This document shows positions 1 through 4,904 of a DNA stretch of 6,783 nt, one piece after another. The position numbers and the translations under genes are program-made. The DNA lies in the NCBI GenBank assembly GCA_964404805.1, contig CAYOLJ010000065.1, positions 1 to 6,783 of the forward strand, read 5' to 3'. How positions within the stretch are numbered: the first letter of the stretch is position 1; every line of letters starts with the position of its first letter. The DNA is from Peribacter sp964404805. GTDB lineage: Bacteria; Patescibacteriota; Gracilibacteria; Peribacterales; Peribacteraceae. The notes beneath the pieces were generated by a model. That model was given only the letters and a program-made list of their open reading frames with translations. It had not been told where the DNA came from and searched no databases.

Positions 1-513
1 GACTTTGAGCCACTTGGGCGGCATGTACTTTTCGTGGGCATCGAGGATCGGTCCGTAGACAGGAGAGCGCTTGTTGCGTTCACGAAGCGTAAGAACCTCA
101 CCCGGACACACGCGATACGATGGAATCGTCACACGTACGCCATCCACCTGAAAGTGCCCATGGCCCACAAACTGTCGTGCCTGCAAACGTGTGAGTGCCA
201 AACCTGCACGGTAGATCACGTTGTCGAGGCGACGCTCGAGAAGCTGCTTGAACGTCTCGCCCGTCTGCCCTGCTTTCTTCGTAGCCTCGGCGTACAGAAT
301 GCGAAACTGGCGCTCTGAGAGACCGTACATGTCGCGGGCTTTCTGCTTCTCTTTGAGCTGCTTCGCATACTCCGTCGGACGCGTGGGACGCGTCTTGGGC
401 CCTTTGCCTGGGCCGTAGGGTTTGCGCTGCAGGATTTTGTCGTACTTGTCCGCTCCGTAGATATTCGCGCCCTGCCGACGGCACCGTTTTGCCTTTGGAC
501 CAGTGAACTTCAT
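1..513 (-). CDS. rpsD: 30S ribosomal protein S4, 3'-truncated by window edge
   Basis: S4 is a primary 16S rRNA-binding protein that nucleates assembly of the small-subunit body; in many bacteria it also represses the alpha operon. The reading frame starts at an ATG (complement of 511-513) and stays open for 171 codons to position 1. By comparison with E. coli S4 (206 residues), about 30-35 C-terminal residues lie outside the window. Recognisable segments are the start MKFTGPKAKRCRRQG, the block around residues 48-72 (EYAKQLKEKQKARDMYGLSE, then RQFRILY), the S4 signature GETFKQLLERRLDNVIYRAG (about 85-104) and the S4 RNA-binding domain with ARQFVGHGHFQVDGV and IPSYRV. The N-terminal region keeps only one cysteine, so it is the zinc-free type. 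It lies 36 nt after rpsK with no Shine-Dalgarno; the leader ends in CTCTTTCC before ATG. rpoA and rplQ would be expected next, off the window. Confidence 0.95.
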   Translation of the reverse strand, partial: MKFTGPKAKRCRRQGANIYGADKYDKILQRKPYGPGKGPKTRPTRPTEYAKQLKEKQKARDMYGLSERQFRILYAEATKKAGQTGETFKQLLERRLDNVIYRAGLALTRLQARQFVGHGHFQVDGVRVTIPSYRVCPGEVLTLRERNKRSPVYGPILDAHEKYMPPKWLKV

Positions 514-549
514 GGAAAGAGTGAGTGAATAATGAAAATCAAAAAGGAA

Positions 550-1089
550 TTACACCCGTCGCCGTCCTGGGGGGCGCACCCCGCCATGGGGGATCGGCGT
601 CGTATCGACGATGGCATCGAGATTGAGCCCTGCACTCTGCAGGCCACGAATGGACTGCTCACGGCCGGGCCCGAGACCTTTCACCTCCACTATTACGGAT
701 TGAATTCCGTAGCCTTGCACCAGCTCAGAGGCCTTCTCAGCTGCCACCTTGGCAGCGTAGGGTGTCGACTTACGCGCGCCCTTGAAGCCTGCCATTCCTG
801 CACTGCATCCACCAAGCTTATTCCCCTGCAGATCCGTGAAAGTCACGATCGTGTTGTTTTCACCAGCATGAATGCAGACGCGTGCCTGAGGAACGCTCTT
901 CTTGATCTTCTTGCGACGCACTTTGGGTGTCGCCTTGGTTTCGGCATCATCGACTGCAGGGCCCTCGAGCATTTTAGCAAGTACGTCACCCTTCTTCGGG
1001 GCGGCATCAGACTTGTCCGCCGAAACTTTGGCGGAGGAGGGAGCCTTGGTAGGAGGAGTAGCCGGTGTCTGAGGAGTGGGATCAGCCAT
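550..1089 (-). CDS. rpsK: 30S ribosomal protein S11 with long N-terminal extension
   Basis: S11 sits on the platform of the 30S subunit and helps shape the mRNA exit/Shine-Dalgarno cleft. The product is 179 residues against about 129 for E. coli S11. The conserved core begins near residue 57 (VRRKKIKKSVPQARVCIHAG) and contains ENNTIVTFTDLQGN (77-90), GFKGARKSTPYAAKVAAE (101-118), GLGPGREQSIRGLQSAGL (138-155) and the C-terminal TPIPHGGVRPPGRRRV. Residues 1-56 are an Ala/Pro/Lys/Ser/Asp-rich, probably disordered extension not found in ordinary S11. The ATG at 1089 is chosen because it is 15 nt after the rpsM stop; the next in-frame ATG (codon 40) would still leave an extension. No Shine-Dalgarno is seen; the leader is TTCACCTCACT. 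A short DNA palindrome lies inside the extension. The S11 identity is secure; the function of the extension is unknown. Confidence 0.96.
   Translation of the reverse strand: MADPTPQTPATPPTKAPSSAKVSADKSDAAPKKGDVLAKMLEGPAVDDAETKATPKVRRKKIKKSVPQARVCIHAGENNTIVTFTDLQGNKLGGCSAGMAGFKGARKSTPYAAKVAAEKASELVQGYGIQSVIVEVKGLGPGREQSIRGLQSAGLNLDAIVDTTPIPHGGVRPPGRRRV
1016..1035. repeat. 20-bp intragenic palindrome in the S11 extension
   Basis: The arms TCCGCC (1016-1021) and GGCGGA (1030-1035) are perfect inverted copies. The inner bases GAAACTTT continue the symmetry with one G-T wobble and two A-T pairs. The palindrome falls in the codons of residues about 19-25 of the S11 N-terminal extension, that is, in the part absent from normal S11. 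The 8-mer TCCGCCGA also occurs in the palindromic insertion inside adk. It could be a short interspersed palindromic element or chance symmetry in GC-rich low-complexity coding sequence. Confidence 0.5.
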
Positions 1090-1104
1090 AGTGAGGTGAA
1101 TGGT

Positions 1105-1485
1105 TTACGTCTTCGTGAGGGTAACGCGGCCAGAGAGACCTGTTCTCTTCTTACCGCGCTTCGTACGCGCATTGCGACGTGATGTCTGGCCACGTACCGG
1201 CAGCTTGCGACGGTGACGGTAGCCGCGCCACGTACCGATATCCTGCAAGCGCTTGATGTCCATCGATACTTTGCGTGAGAGCTCTCCTTCAACAACTTCG
1301 CGCTCCACACGTGCACGGATGCGTGACTGCTCCTCTTCAGTGAGAGCGTCGGCTTTCTTCTCAGGAGGAATGTGCAGCTCTTTTAAGAGTCGTGCAGCCA
1401 GCGGCCGACCAATACCCTTCACGTGTGTGAGGGCAATGACGATGTGCTTATGGCCGGGGAGAACAACTCCAGAAACGCGAATCAT
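1105..1485 (-). CDS. rpsM: 30S ribosomal protein S13
   Basis: S13 is a head protein of the small subunit that contacts the P-site tRNA and forms the B1 inter-subunit bridges. The 126-residue product has the usual length (about 121) and family landmarks: the start IRVSGVVLPGHKHIVIALTH, GIGRPLA (24-30), a helical middle with VEGELSRKVSMDIKRL (65-80), then WRGYRHRRKLPVRGQ (86-100) and TSRRNARTKRGKKRT, the basic tail that reaches tRNA. The ATG at 1485 gives the canonical N-terminus. It follows rpmJ after 15 nt. That gap reads TTTTCCTCCCCTTTC before the ATG, a pure pyrimidine tract rather than a GGAGG-type site. rpsK follows 15 nt downstream. The rpmJ-rpsM-rpsK-rpsD order is the standard alpha-operon arrangement. 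Confidence 0.96.
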   Translation of the reverse strand: MIRVSGVVLPGHKHIVIALTHVKGIGRPLAARLLKELHIPPEKKADALTEEEQSRIRARVEREVVEGELSRKVSMDIKRLQDIGTWRGYRHRRKLPVRGQTSRRNARTKRGKKRTGLSGRVTLTKT

Positions 1486-1500
1486 GAAAGGGGAGGAAAA

Positions 1501-1632
1501 TCAACCTTGGCGTTGTTTGTGCTTCGGGTTTTTGCGGCAGACAATGCGGCGAACCATGCCGCCCTTACCGCTCCTACGAATAACGAGGCGGCAATCCTTG
1601 CAGATGGGCTTGGCAGAAGCACGAACCTTCAT
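1501..1632 (-). CDS. rpmJ: 50S ribosomal protein L36
   Basis: L36 is the smallest large-subunit protein and packs against 23S rRNA near the base of the L7/L12 stalk. The product is 43 residues, MKVRASAKPICKDC at the start and NPKHKQRQG at the end. An in-frame upstream ATG would add 36 residues running back into infA, and the conserved MKVRAS start at 1632 rules it out. The zinc ligands are all present: C11, C14, C32 and H38. The loop between the two ligand pairs (RLVIRRSGKGGMVRRIV) is about five residues longer than in the common 38-residue form. It lies 25 nt after infA and 15 nt before rpsM. Its leader is pyrimidine-rich (CTCATTTTTCTCCC before ATG), with no Shine-Dalgarno. Confidence 0.95.
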   Translation of the reverse strand: MKVRASAKPICKDCRLVIRRSGKGGMVRRIVCRKNPKHKQRQG

Positions 1633-1657
1633 GGGAGAAAAATGAGGAGAGAAAAAT

Positions 1658-1930
1658 TTAGGGAGTAGGCTCTGTCTGAGGACCGGGAGGCGGTCGATTG
1701 GCAGAGAAGCGATAGACGATACGCCCCTTCTTGAGATCATAGGGCGTCATCTCCACTTTCACCTGATCGCCGGGGAGAATGCGAACACGATGCACCCGCA
1801 TGCGCCCAGCCAGATGACAGAGGAGTTCGTGGTTCTCCGCCTGATCACTTGTGATTCGAACCCGGAACATTGCATTAGGAAACGTTTCCTCTACAACGCC
1901 GATGAGTTCGATAACATCCTGTTTCGACAC
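1658..1930 (-). CDS. infA: Translation initiation factor IF-1
   Basis: IF-1 is an S1/OB-fold protein that occupies the ribosomal A site during initiation and assists IF-2 and IF-3. The core matches the family: DVIELIGVVEETFPNAMFRV (5-24), HLAGRMRVHRVRILPGDQVK (39-58) and VEMTPYDLKKGRIVYR (59-74). No ATG is available. I favour the GTG at 1930, giving MSKQDVIEL, because it aligns with the usual family N-terminus; a TTG three codons upstream (1939) is the alternative. At 90 residues it is longer than the usual 72. About three extra residues lie in the loop around 28-36, and a Pro-rich tail (SANRPPPGPQTEPTP) extends past the normal end. The gene follows a 138-nt AT-rich gap and is probably first in its transcript; rpmJ starts 25 nt downstream. 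Confidence 0.93.
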   Translation of the reverse strand: MSKQDVIELIGVVEETFPNAMFRVRITSDQAENHELLCHLAGRMRVHRVRILPGDQVKVEMTPYDLKKGRIVYRFSANRPPPGPQTEPTP

Positions 1931-1986
1931 AGATCGCAAGAAAAAACACGAACCAAAGCCGAGGCATCCTACAGAGCGCTTTCTAA

Positions 1987-2007
1987 GCCAGCAAGCAATT
2001 GGCTGGC
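1987..2007 (-). other. Hairpin in the leader upstream of infA
   Basis: The arms GCCAGC (1987-1992) and GCTGGC (2002-2007) form a perfect 6-bp GC-rich stem with a 9-nt loop. It sits about 57 nt before the infA start, in the untranslated stretch between map and infA. No T-run follows on the minus strand (TTAGAAAG), so it does not look like an intrinsic terminator. A leader structure, for example a ribosomal-protein autoregulation site, is possible but only inferred from position. Confidence 0.4.
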
Positions 2008-2032
2008 CTTTTCCGTATAAGAAGGAATTTTG

Positions 2033-2051
2033 TATTGATAAATATTCAATA
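2033..2051. repeat. Inverted repeat just downstream of the infA -10 box
   Basis: TATTGA (2033-2038) and TCAATA (2046-2051) are perfect inverted copies separated by 7 nt (TAAATAT). On the minus strand the repeat lies immediately after the proposed -10 hexamer and covers the predicted transcription start. That position would suit an operator, or a weak hairpin at the 5' end of the transcript. The region is extremely AT-rich, so chance symmetry is a real possibility. Confidence 0.35.
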
Positions 2052-2052
2052 T

Positions 2053-2083
2053 ATTATATAAAAACATTTTATCCAGCTGTCAG
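2053..2083 (-). promoter_or_regulatory. Candidate sigma70-type promoter for infA-rpmJ-rpsM-rpsK-rpsD
   Basis: On the minus strand there is a perfect TATAAT (complement of 2053-2058). CTGACA (complement of 2078-2083) is a 5/6 match to the -35 consensus. The spacer is 19 nt, longer than the ideal 17. The -35 box would lie in the last codons of map and the -10 box in the AT-rich island between map and infA. The sharp drop in GC and the 138-nt gap support a separate promoter. Predicted transcription would begin near 2046, giving a leader of roughly 115 nt. Confidence 0.45.
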
Positions 2084-2821
2084 TACTTCATTCCCCCCTT
2101 CCAGTACGAGAACAGTGTGTTCGTAATGAGCAACCAGAGCATGGTCCTTCACACGAATCGACCATCCGTCCTCTCCTTCTTCAATGGCGTCGCTCCCAGC
2201 CGAGATAATGGGCTCGATGGCGATGAGCGTCATTGCGGGCAGTACAGGACCGGTTTTCGCCGTCCCGACATTGGGAATATCAGGATACTGATGGAGTGTG
2301 GTACCAAGCCCATGCCCCGTCAGTGCGCGCACGGGGGAAAATCCTCGGGCACGGGCCACGCGCTCCACTGTTGCCGAAATATCGCCCACATGCACACCGG
2401 CCTTTACGACGGCTATCGCCTCTTTAAGCCCCTCTGCAGAGGCCTGCATGAGACTCTGAGCCTGTGGAGAGATGGAGCCTATCGAAACAGTGACGCAGGC
2501 ATCGGTGTAGAGCACATCAACAATGACGCCGCAGTCAATCGAAATGATATCTCCTGATTTCAGCTCCTGTGCACCGGGGATTCCATGCACACAGACATCA
2601 TTCACCGATGTACAGAGCGTTGCCGGAAAACCCTGGTACCCCTTGAAGCCCGGGATCCCCCCGTGATCGAGAATGAAGGTCTCGGCCATAGAATCGAGAA
2701 ATCCTGTTGTCACTCCTTCTTTCGCCAGCGCCGCCACATGCTCCAAACAATCATGCAGAATCTTGCCTCCCTTTCGCAAAGAGGTGACCTGCTCTTCGGT
2801 GAAGATCTGAAAACGAGGCAT
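2069..2821 (-). CDS. map: Methionine aminopeptidase, type I
   Basis: This cytosolic dinuclear-metal enzyme removes the initiator methionine from new proteins. The product is 250 residues, the normal length for the bacterial type Ia enzyme, with no zinc-finger extension. All five metal ligands can be placed, each one residue before the E. coli number: D96 in SIDCGV, D107 in YTDACV, H170 in LTGHGLG, E203 in IAIEPII and E234 in YEHTVLV. H79 in VCVHGIP and H177 match the catalytic and substrate-binding histidines. The start at 2821 gives MPRFQIFTEEQVTSLRKGGK, which aligns with the family N-terminus. It follows adk by 27 nt. The nearby AGGAG sequence is badly spaced for this ATG and well spaced for an out-of-frame ATG at 2831, reported separately. 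map beside adk and secY is a widespread arrangement. Confidence 0.96.
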   Translation of the reverse strand: MPRFQIFTEEQVTSLRKGGKILHDCLEHVAALAKEGVTTGFLDSMAETFILDHGGIPGFKGYQGFPATLCTSVNDVCVHGIPGAQELKSGDIISIDCGVIVDVLYTDACVTVSIGSISPQAQSLMQASAEGLKEAIAVVKAGVHVGDISATVERVARARGFSPVRALTGHGLGTTLHQYPDIPNVGTAKTGPVLPAMTLIAIEPIISAGSDAIEEGEDGWSIRVKDHALVAHYEHTVLVLEGGNEVLTAG

Positions 2822-2828
2822 CGGTAGG

Positions 2829-2843
2829 CATTGTAGCTCTCCT
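2829..2843 (-). promoter_or_regulatory. Shine-Dalgarno AGGAG positioned for an out-of-frame ATG before map
   Basis: On the minus strand AGGAG (complement of 2839-2843) precedes an ATG at 2831 by 7 nt, the ideal distance. The annotated map ATG at 2821 is 17 nt away. The ATG at 2831 opens a different frame of 26 codons that overlaps map and stops with TGA at 2751-2753. The sequence ATGCCT occurs at both starts, 10 nt apart. This is the only clear Shine-Dalgarno-like sequence before any gene in the cluster. Confidence 0.5.
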
Positions 2844-2848
2844 GTGTA

Positions 2849-3448
2849 CTACGCCCTATTCCCTAATTCTTGTTTCGTCGCTTCGTACACCTCCTCTACT
2901 GTTCCACGACCGTCGATCCCTGCCAGCTTACCCTGCTCTCTGTACTGCTGAATGACTGGAACGGTTTTCTCGAAGAATGTCTGCATGCGACGACGGATCG
3001 TCTCTTCGTTGGCGTCATCTGCTCTGCCTTCAATCTTGGCGCGGCCGAGGATGCGCTCCACCCCTTCTTCTTCAGTGAGTGTGATCTCGATGCACGTAAA
3101 TTTCCTGCCAACCTCAGCCATGATCTGATCGAAAGAACGCATCTGGTCGAGATCGCGGGGAATGCCATCGAAGAGGATCTTCTGGTCTTTGGGACGGGAT
3201 TCAATCGCCTCTTTGACCACCTGCATGATGATTGCGAACGGCACGAGCTTGCCCACATCGATGTAGGACTTCACAATCGCCCCAAGCTCGGAGCCGGACC
3301 CGTCTCCGCTTCGCTCCGCCGAGGCAAGCGCTGCGATCTTTCTAAGCTCGCCGCCGGCCTCGAAGAGGTCATAGCCAAACTCCGCGCAGAGCTTCTTGGC
3401 CTGCGTACCTTTGCCGGAGCCTTGAATTCCAAACAAGACAAGATCCAT
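2849..3448 (-). CDS. adk: Adenylate kinase, short-LID form with a 10-residue insertion
   Basis: The enzyme interconverts ATP + AMP and 2 ADP. The product is 199 residues. The P-loop GIQGSGKGT has K13 at the E. coli position. IPRD preceded by LFDG is the DGFPR motif, with R98 equivalent to E. coli R88. The segment RAKIEGRADDANEETIRRRM is a short LID without zinc cysteines. Relative to E. coli the numbering shifts by exactly 10 between R36 and the shared SGSELG (51-56 here, 41-46 there), so residues about 41-50 (LASAERSGDG) are an insertion. The AMP-binding STGD motif reads EAGG, with A31 in place of T31; R36 is kept. I chose the ATG at 3448 because the P-loop strand starts at once. The frame is open 32 codons further upstream, but that extension covers a structured spacer and has no homology I recognise. 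map follows 27 nt downstream. Confidence 0.93.
   Translation of the reverse strand: MDLVLFGIQGSGKGTQAKKLCAEFGYDLFEAGGELRKIAALASAERSGDGSGSELGAIVKSYIDVGKLVPFAIIMQVVKEAIESRPKDQKILFDGIPRDLDQMRSFDQIMAEVGRKFTCIEITLTEEEGVERILGRAKIEGRADDANEETIRRRMQTFFEKTVPVIQQYREQGKLAGIDGRGTVEEVYEATKQELGNRA
3287..3323. repeat. Imperfect palindrome coinciding with the adk insertion
   Basis: The left arm CTCGGAGC (3287-3294) pairs with GCTCCG-CC-GAG (3313-3323), eight pairs with a 2-nt bulge. The core also holds the direct repeat CTCCGC, TTCG, CTCCGC (3304-3319). The element overlaps the codons of the 10 residues that are extra relative to E. coli adenylate kinase (about 3299-3328). An in-frame palindromic mini-insertion, comparable in principle to Rickettsia palindromic elements, is a reasonable reading. 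Family membership cannot be shown from one copy. Confidence 0.5.
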
Positions 3449-3493
3449 CCCGCATAGGATTATGAATGAACGAGCAACAAGCAAGAGAATAAT

Positions 3494-3549
3494 TGTCGCG
3501 AAGCGGTGGGTGGCTTTTGACGGGACCCAGCGCTGCAGCGACACCGCTT
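3494..3549 (-). other. Structured spacer upstream of adk with two competing stems
   Basis: Stem A pairs AAGCGGTG (3501-3508) with CACCGCTT (3542-3549), 8 bp perfect. Stem B pairs TGTCGC (3494-3499) with GCGACA (3538-3543). Their right arms overlap at 3542-3543, so the stems exclude each other. A further perfect palindrome, CGCTGCAGCG (3531-3540), lies inside. The stretch sits between the hairpin after secY and the adk start. I see no convincing -35/-10 pair for adk, only a CATAAT about 13 nt before the ATG. A regulatory leader is possible; the function is inferred from structure and place only. Confidence 0.35.
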
Positions 3550-3565
3550 AAGGGAAAAGAGAGCC

Positions 3566-3598
3566 CGTGAGAGAAAAACCTACGGTTTTTCTCTCACG
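3566..3598 (-). terminator. Perfect 15-bp hairpin directly after secY, probable terminator
   Basis: CGTGAGAGAAAAACC (3566-3580) and GGTTTTTCTCTCACG (3584-3598) are exact inverted copies with a 3-nt loop. On the minus strand the hairpin begins 4 nt after the secY TGA and is followed by GGCTCTCTTTTCCC, a pyrimidine-rich but not pure T tract. Four A bases on the plus-strand side (3599-3602) could give some activity in the other direction. It probably ends or attenuates the rplO-secY transcript before adk. An mRNA-processing or stability role is the alternative. Confidence 0.6.
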
Positions 3599-3602
3599 AA
3601 AA

Positions 3603-4880
3603 TCAGACAAGTTTTTCGTAATCGTGAGCAAGGAGCTGCGCATTGACCTGCCGGATCAGCTCCATCACCACGCCCACAACGATGATGAGCCCGGAACCAG
3701 AGATGATGAGGTCAGCCTGACTTAAAGTGGAGTACTTGGTGAAGATGAGCGGAATGACGGCAACAAGCCCGAGGAAGACACCACCCCACAGATTCAGGCG
3801 ACTGCTCGTGCGCTGCAGAATTTCTGCTGTCTGGCGACCAGGACGGATGCCCGGAATGAATCCGCCGCGCTTCTGAATCTGTTCCGCAAGGTCATCCACT
3901 TTGAAGGTAACCGAGACGTAGAAGAACGTGAAACCCATCACGAGCAAGAAATACACGAGTAGGTAGAGCAGACTCGGATTCTGTGGACTTAAGTAAAGAT
4001 TAATGAAACTCACTACCGACGCAAAGCGTGGAGCTGTGGAGAGGAACTGGGCAAGAATTGCTGGAAAGGTGATCAGCGAAATGGCGAAGATGATAGGAAT
4101 CATGCCTGCCTGATTCAGGCGTATGGGAATGCCTCCCTGTACCCCGCGTCCTGCACCCTGATTGGCATACGTAATGGGCACGAGCTTATGGGCATCGGTG
4201 AAGAGCACAACGGCAACCAGCGTCACCAGAGATACGGTAGCGAAGAGGAAGAAAACGCCCATCTTTCCCTGCCCTCCGACAAGAATGGAGCTCAATGTCG
4301 TCGGAATGCCCGAGACAATTCCTGTGAAGATGATAAGAGAAATTCCGTTGCCCACACCCTTCTCGGTAATGAGCTCTCCTAACCACATGACGACGAGGGA
4401 ACCCACCGTTACATAGAGCATGGGAAGGAATACATAGGGGAAGGATGTATCGACGAGCCGAATCCCTCCACGACTAAGCAGAATCAGAAAGCCGTAGCTC
4501 TGCATAAACGCGAGCGGCAGAGTGAGCCAACGCATGTAGCGATTAAGCTCCTGCTGACCCTGTGCGCCCTCTTTACTCAGTGCTTCGAGTTTGGGGAAGA
4601 TCACCGTACAAAGCTGCACAATGATAGAGGCATTGATGTAAGGCGAAAGACCGAGAAGAACAACGGAGAAGTTGTCGATCGATCCACCGGTGAGCGCGAC
4701 AAAGATCCCCATGGGACCCGAAGCAGACCGCGAACTCAAATACTCCAGCAGCGCCTGCGGATCGGCTCCCGGAATGGTGATATGTGCAATAACGCGATAG
4801 AGAAAGAGAAGCCCGAGCGTTATGAGAATGCGACGACGCAGATCCTCGGAATGCCAGAGTTGTCGGAGGTAAGTGAACAT
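3603..4880 (-). CDS. secY: Protein translocase subunit SecY
   Basis: SecY is the ten-helix membrane channel of the Sec translocon, working with SecE, SecG and SecA. The 425-residue product has the family length and layout. TM1 is near 18-36. The plug/TM2 region is MGIFVALTGGSIDNFSVVLL (57-76), then LGLSPYINASIIVQL (76-90). Further helices lie near 116-135, 148-168, 177-195, 208-228, 257-280, 303-325, 364-380 and 390-408. GELITEKGVGNGISLIIF (168-185) and the cytoplasmic loop RGGFIPGIRPGRQTAEIL (338-355) are hallmark motifs; the latter holds the conserved arginine needed for SecA-driven transport. The C4 loop (AHKLVPITYANQGAGRGVQG, 230-249) is less basic and a few residues shorter than the usual ERRIPVQYAKR-type sequence. 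It starts 24 nt after rplO, with leader ATTTCC before ATG and no Shine-Dalgarno. It ends 4 nt before a strong hairpin. Confidence 0.97.
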   Translation of the reverse strand: MFTYLRQLWHSEDLRRRILITLGLLFLYRVIAHITIPGADPQALLEYLSSRSASGPMGIFVALTGGSIDNFSVVLLGLSPYINASIIVQLCTVIFPKLEALSKEGAQGQQELNRYMRWLTLPLAFMQSYGFLILLSRGGIRLVDTSFPYVFLPMLYVTVGSLVVMWLGELITEKGVGNGISLIIFTGIVSGIPTTLSSILVGGQGKMGVFFLFATVSLVTLVAVVLFTDAHKLVPITYANQGAGRGVQGGIPIRLNQAGMIPIIFAISLITFPAILAQFLSTAPRFASVVSFINLYLSPQNPSLLYLLVYFLLVMGFTFFYVSVTFKVDDLAEQIQKRGGFIPGIRPGRQTAEILQRTSSRLNLWGGVFLGLVAVIPLIFTKYSTLSQADLIISGSGLIIVVGVVMELIRQVNAQLLAHDYEKLV

Positions 4881-4904
4881 GGAAATGGCGCCAGCCCAGG
4901 AATA

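Noticed and set aside
532..1182. 216-codon open frame on the plus strand opposite rpsK and rpsM
   Set aside because: It is antisense to two certain ribosomal protein genes, has no recognisable domain, and is explained by GC-rich codon structure.
1633..1740. 36-codon N-terminal extension of L36
   Set aside because: It runs into infA, and L36 has the invariant start MKVRAS at 1632.
2870..3457. 195-codon plus-strand frame opposite adk
   Set aside because: It mirrors the full adk coding region; its composition is that of a complementary-strand shadow.
3449..3475. Promoter for adk using CATAAT just before the ATG
   Set aside because: No acceptable -35 hexamer at 16-18 nt, and the leader would be only a few bases long.
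3449..3544. 32-codon in-frame N-terminal extension of Adk with a hydrophobic stretch resembling a signal sequence
   Set aside because: Adenylate kinase normally begins one or two residues before its first beta strand and P-loop, exactly as the ATG at 3448 gives. The upstream codons cover a structured spacer.
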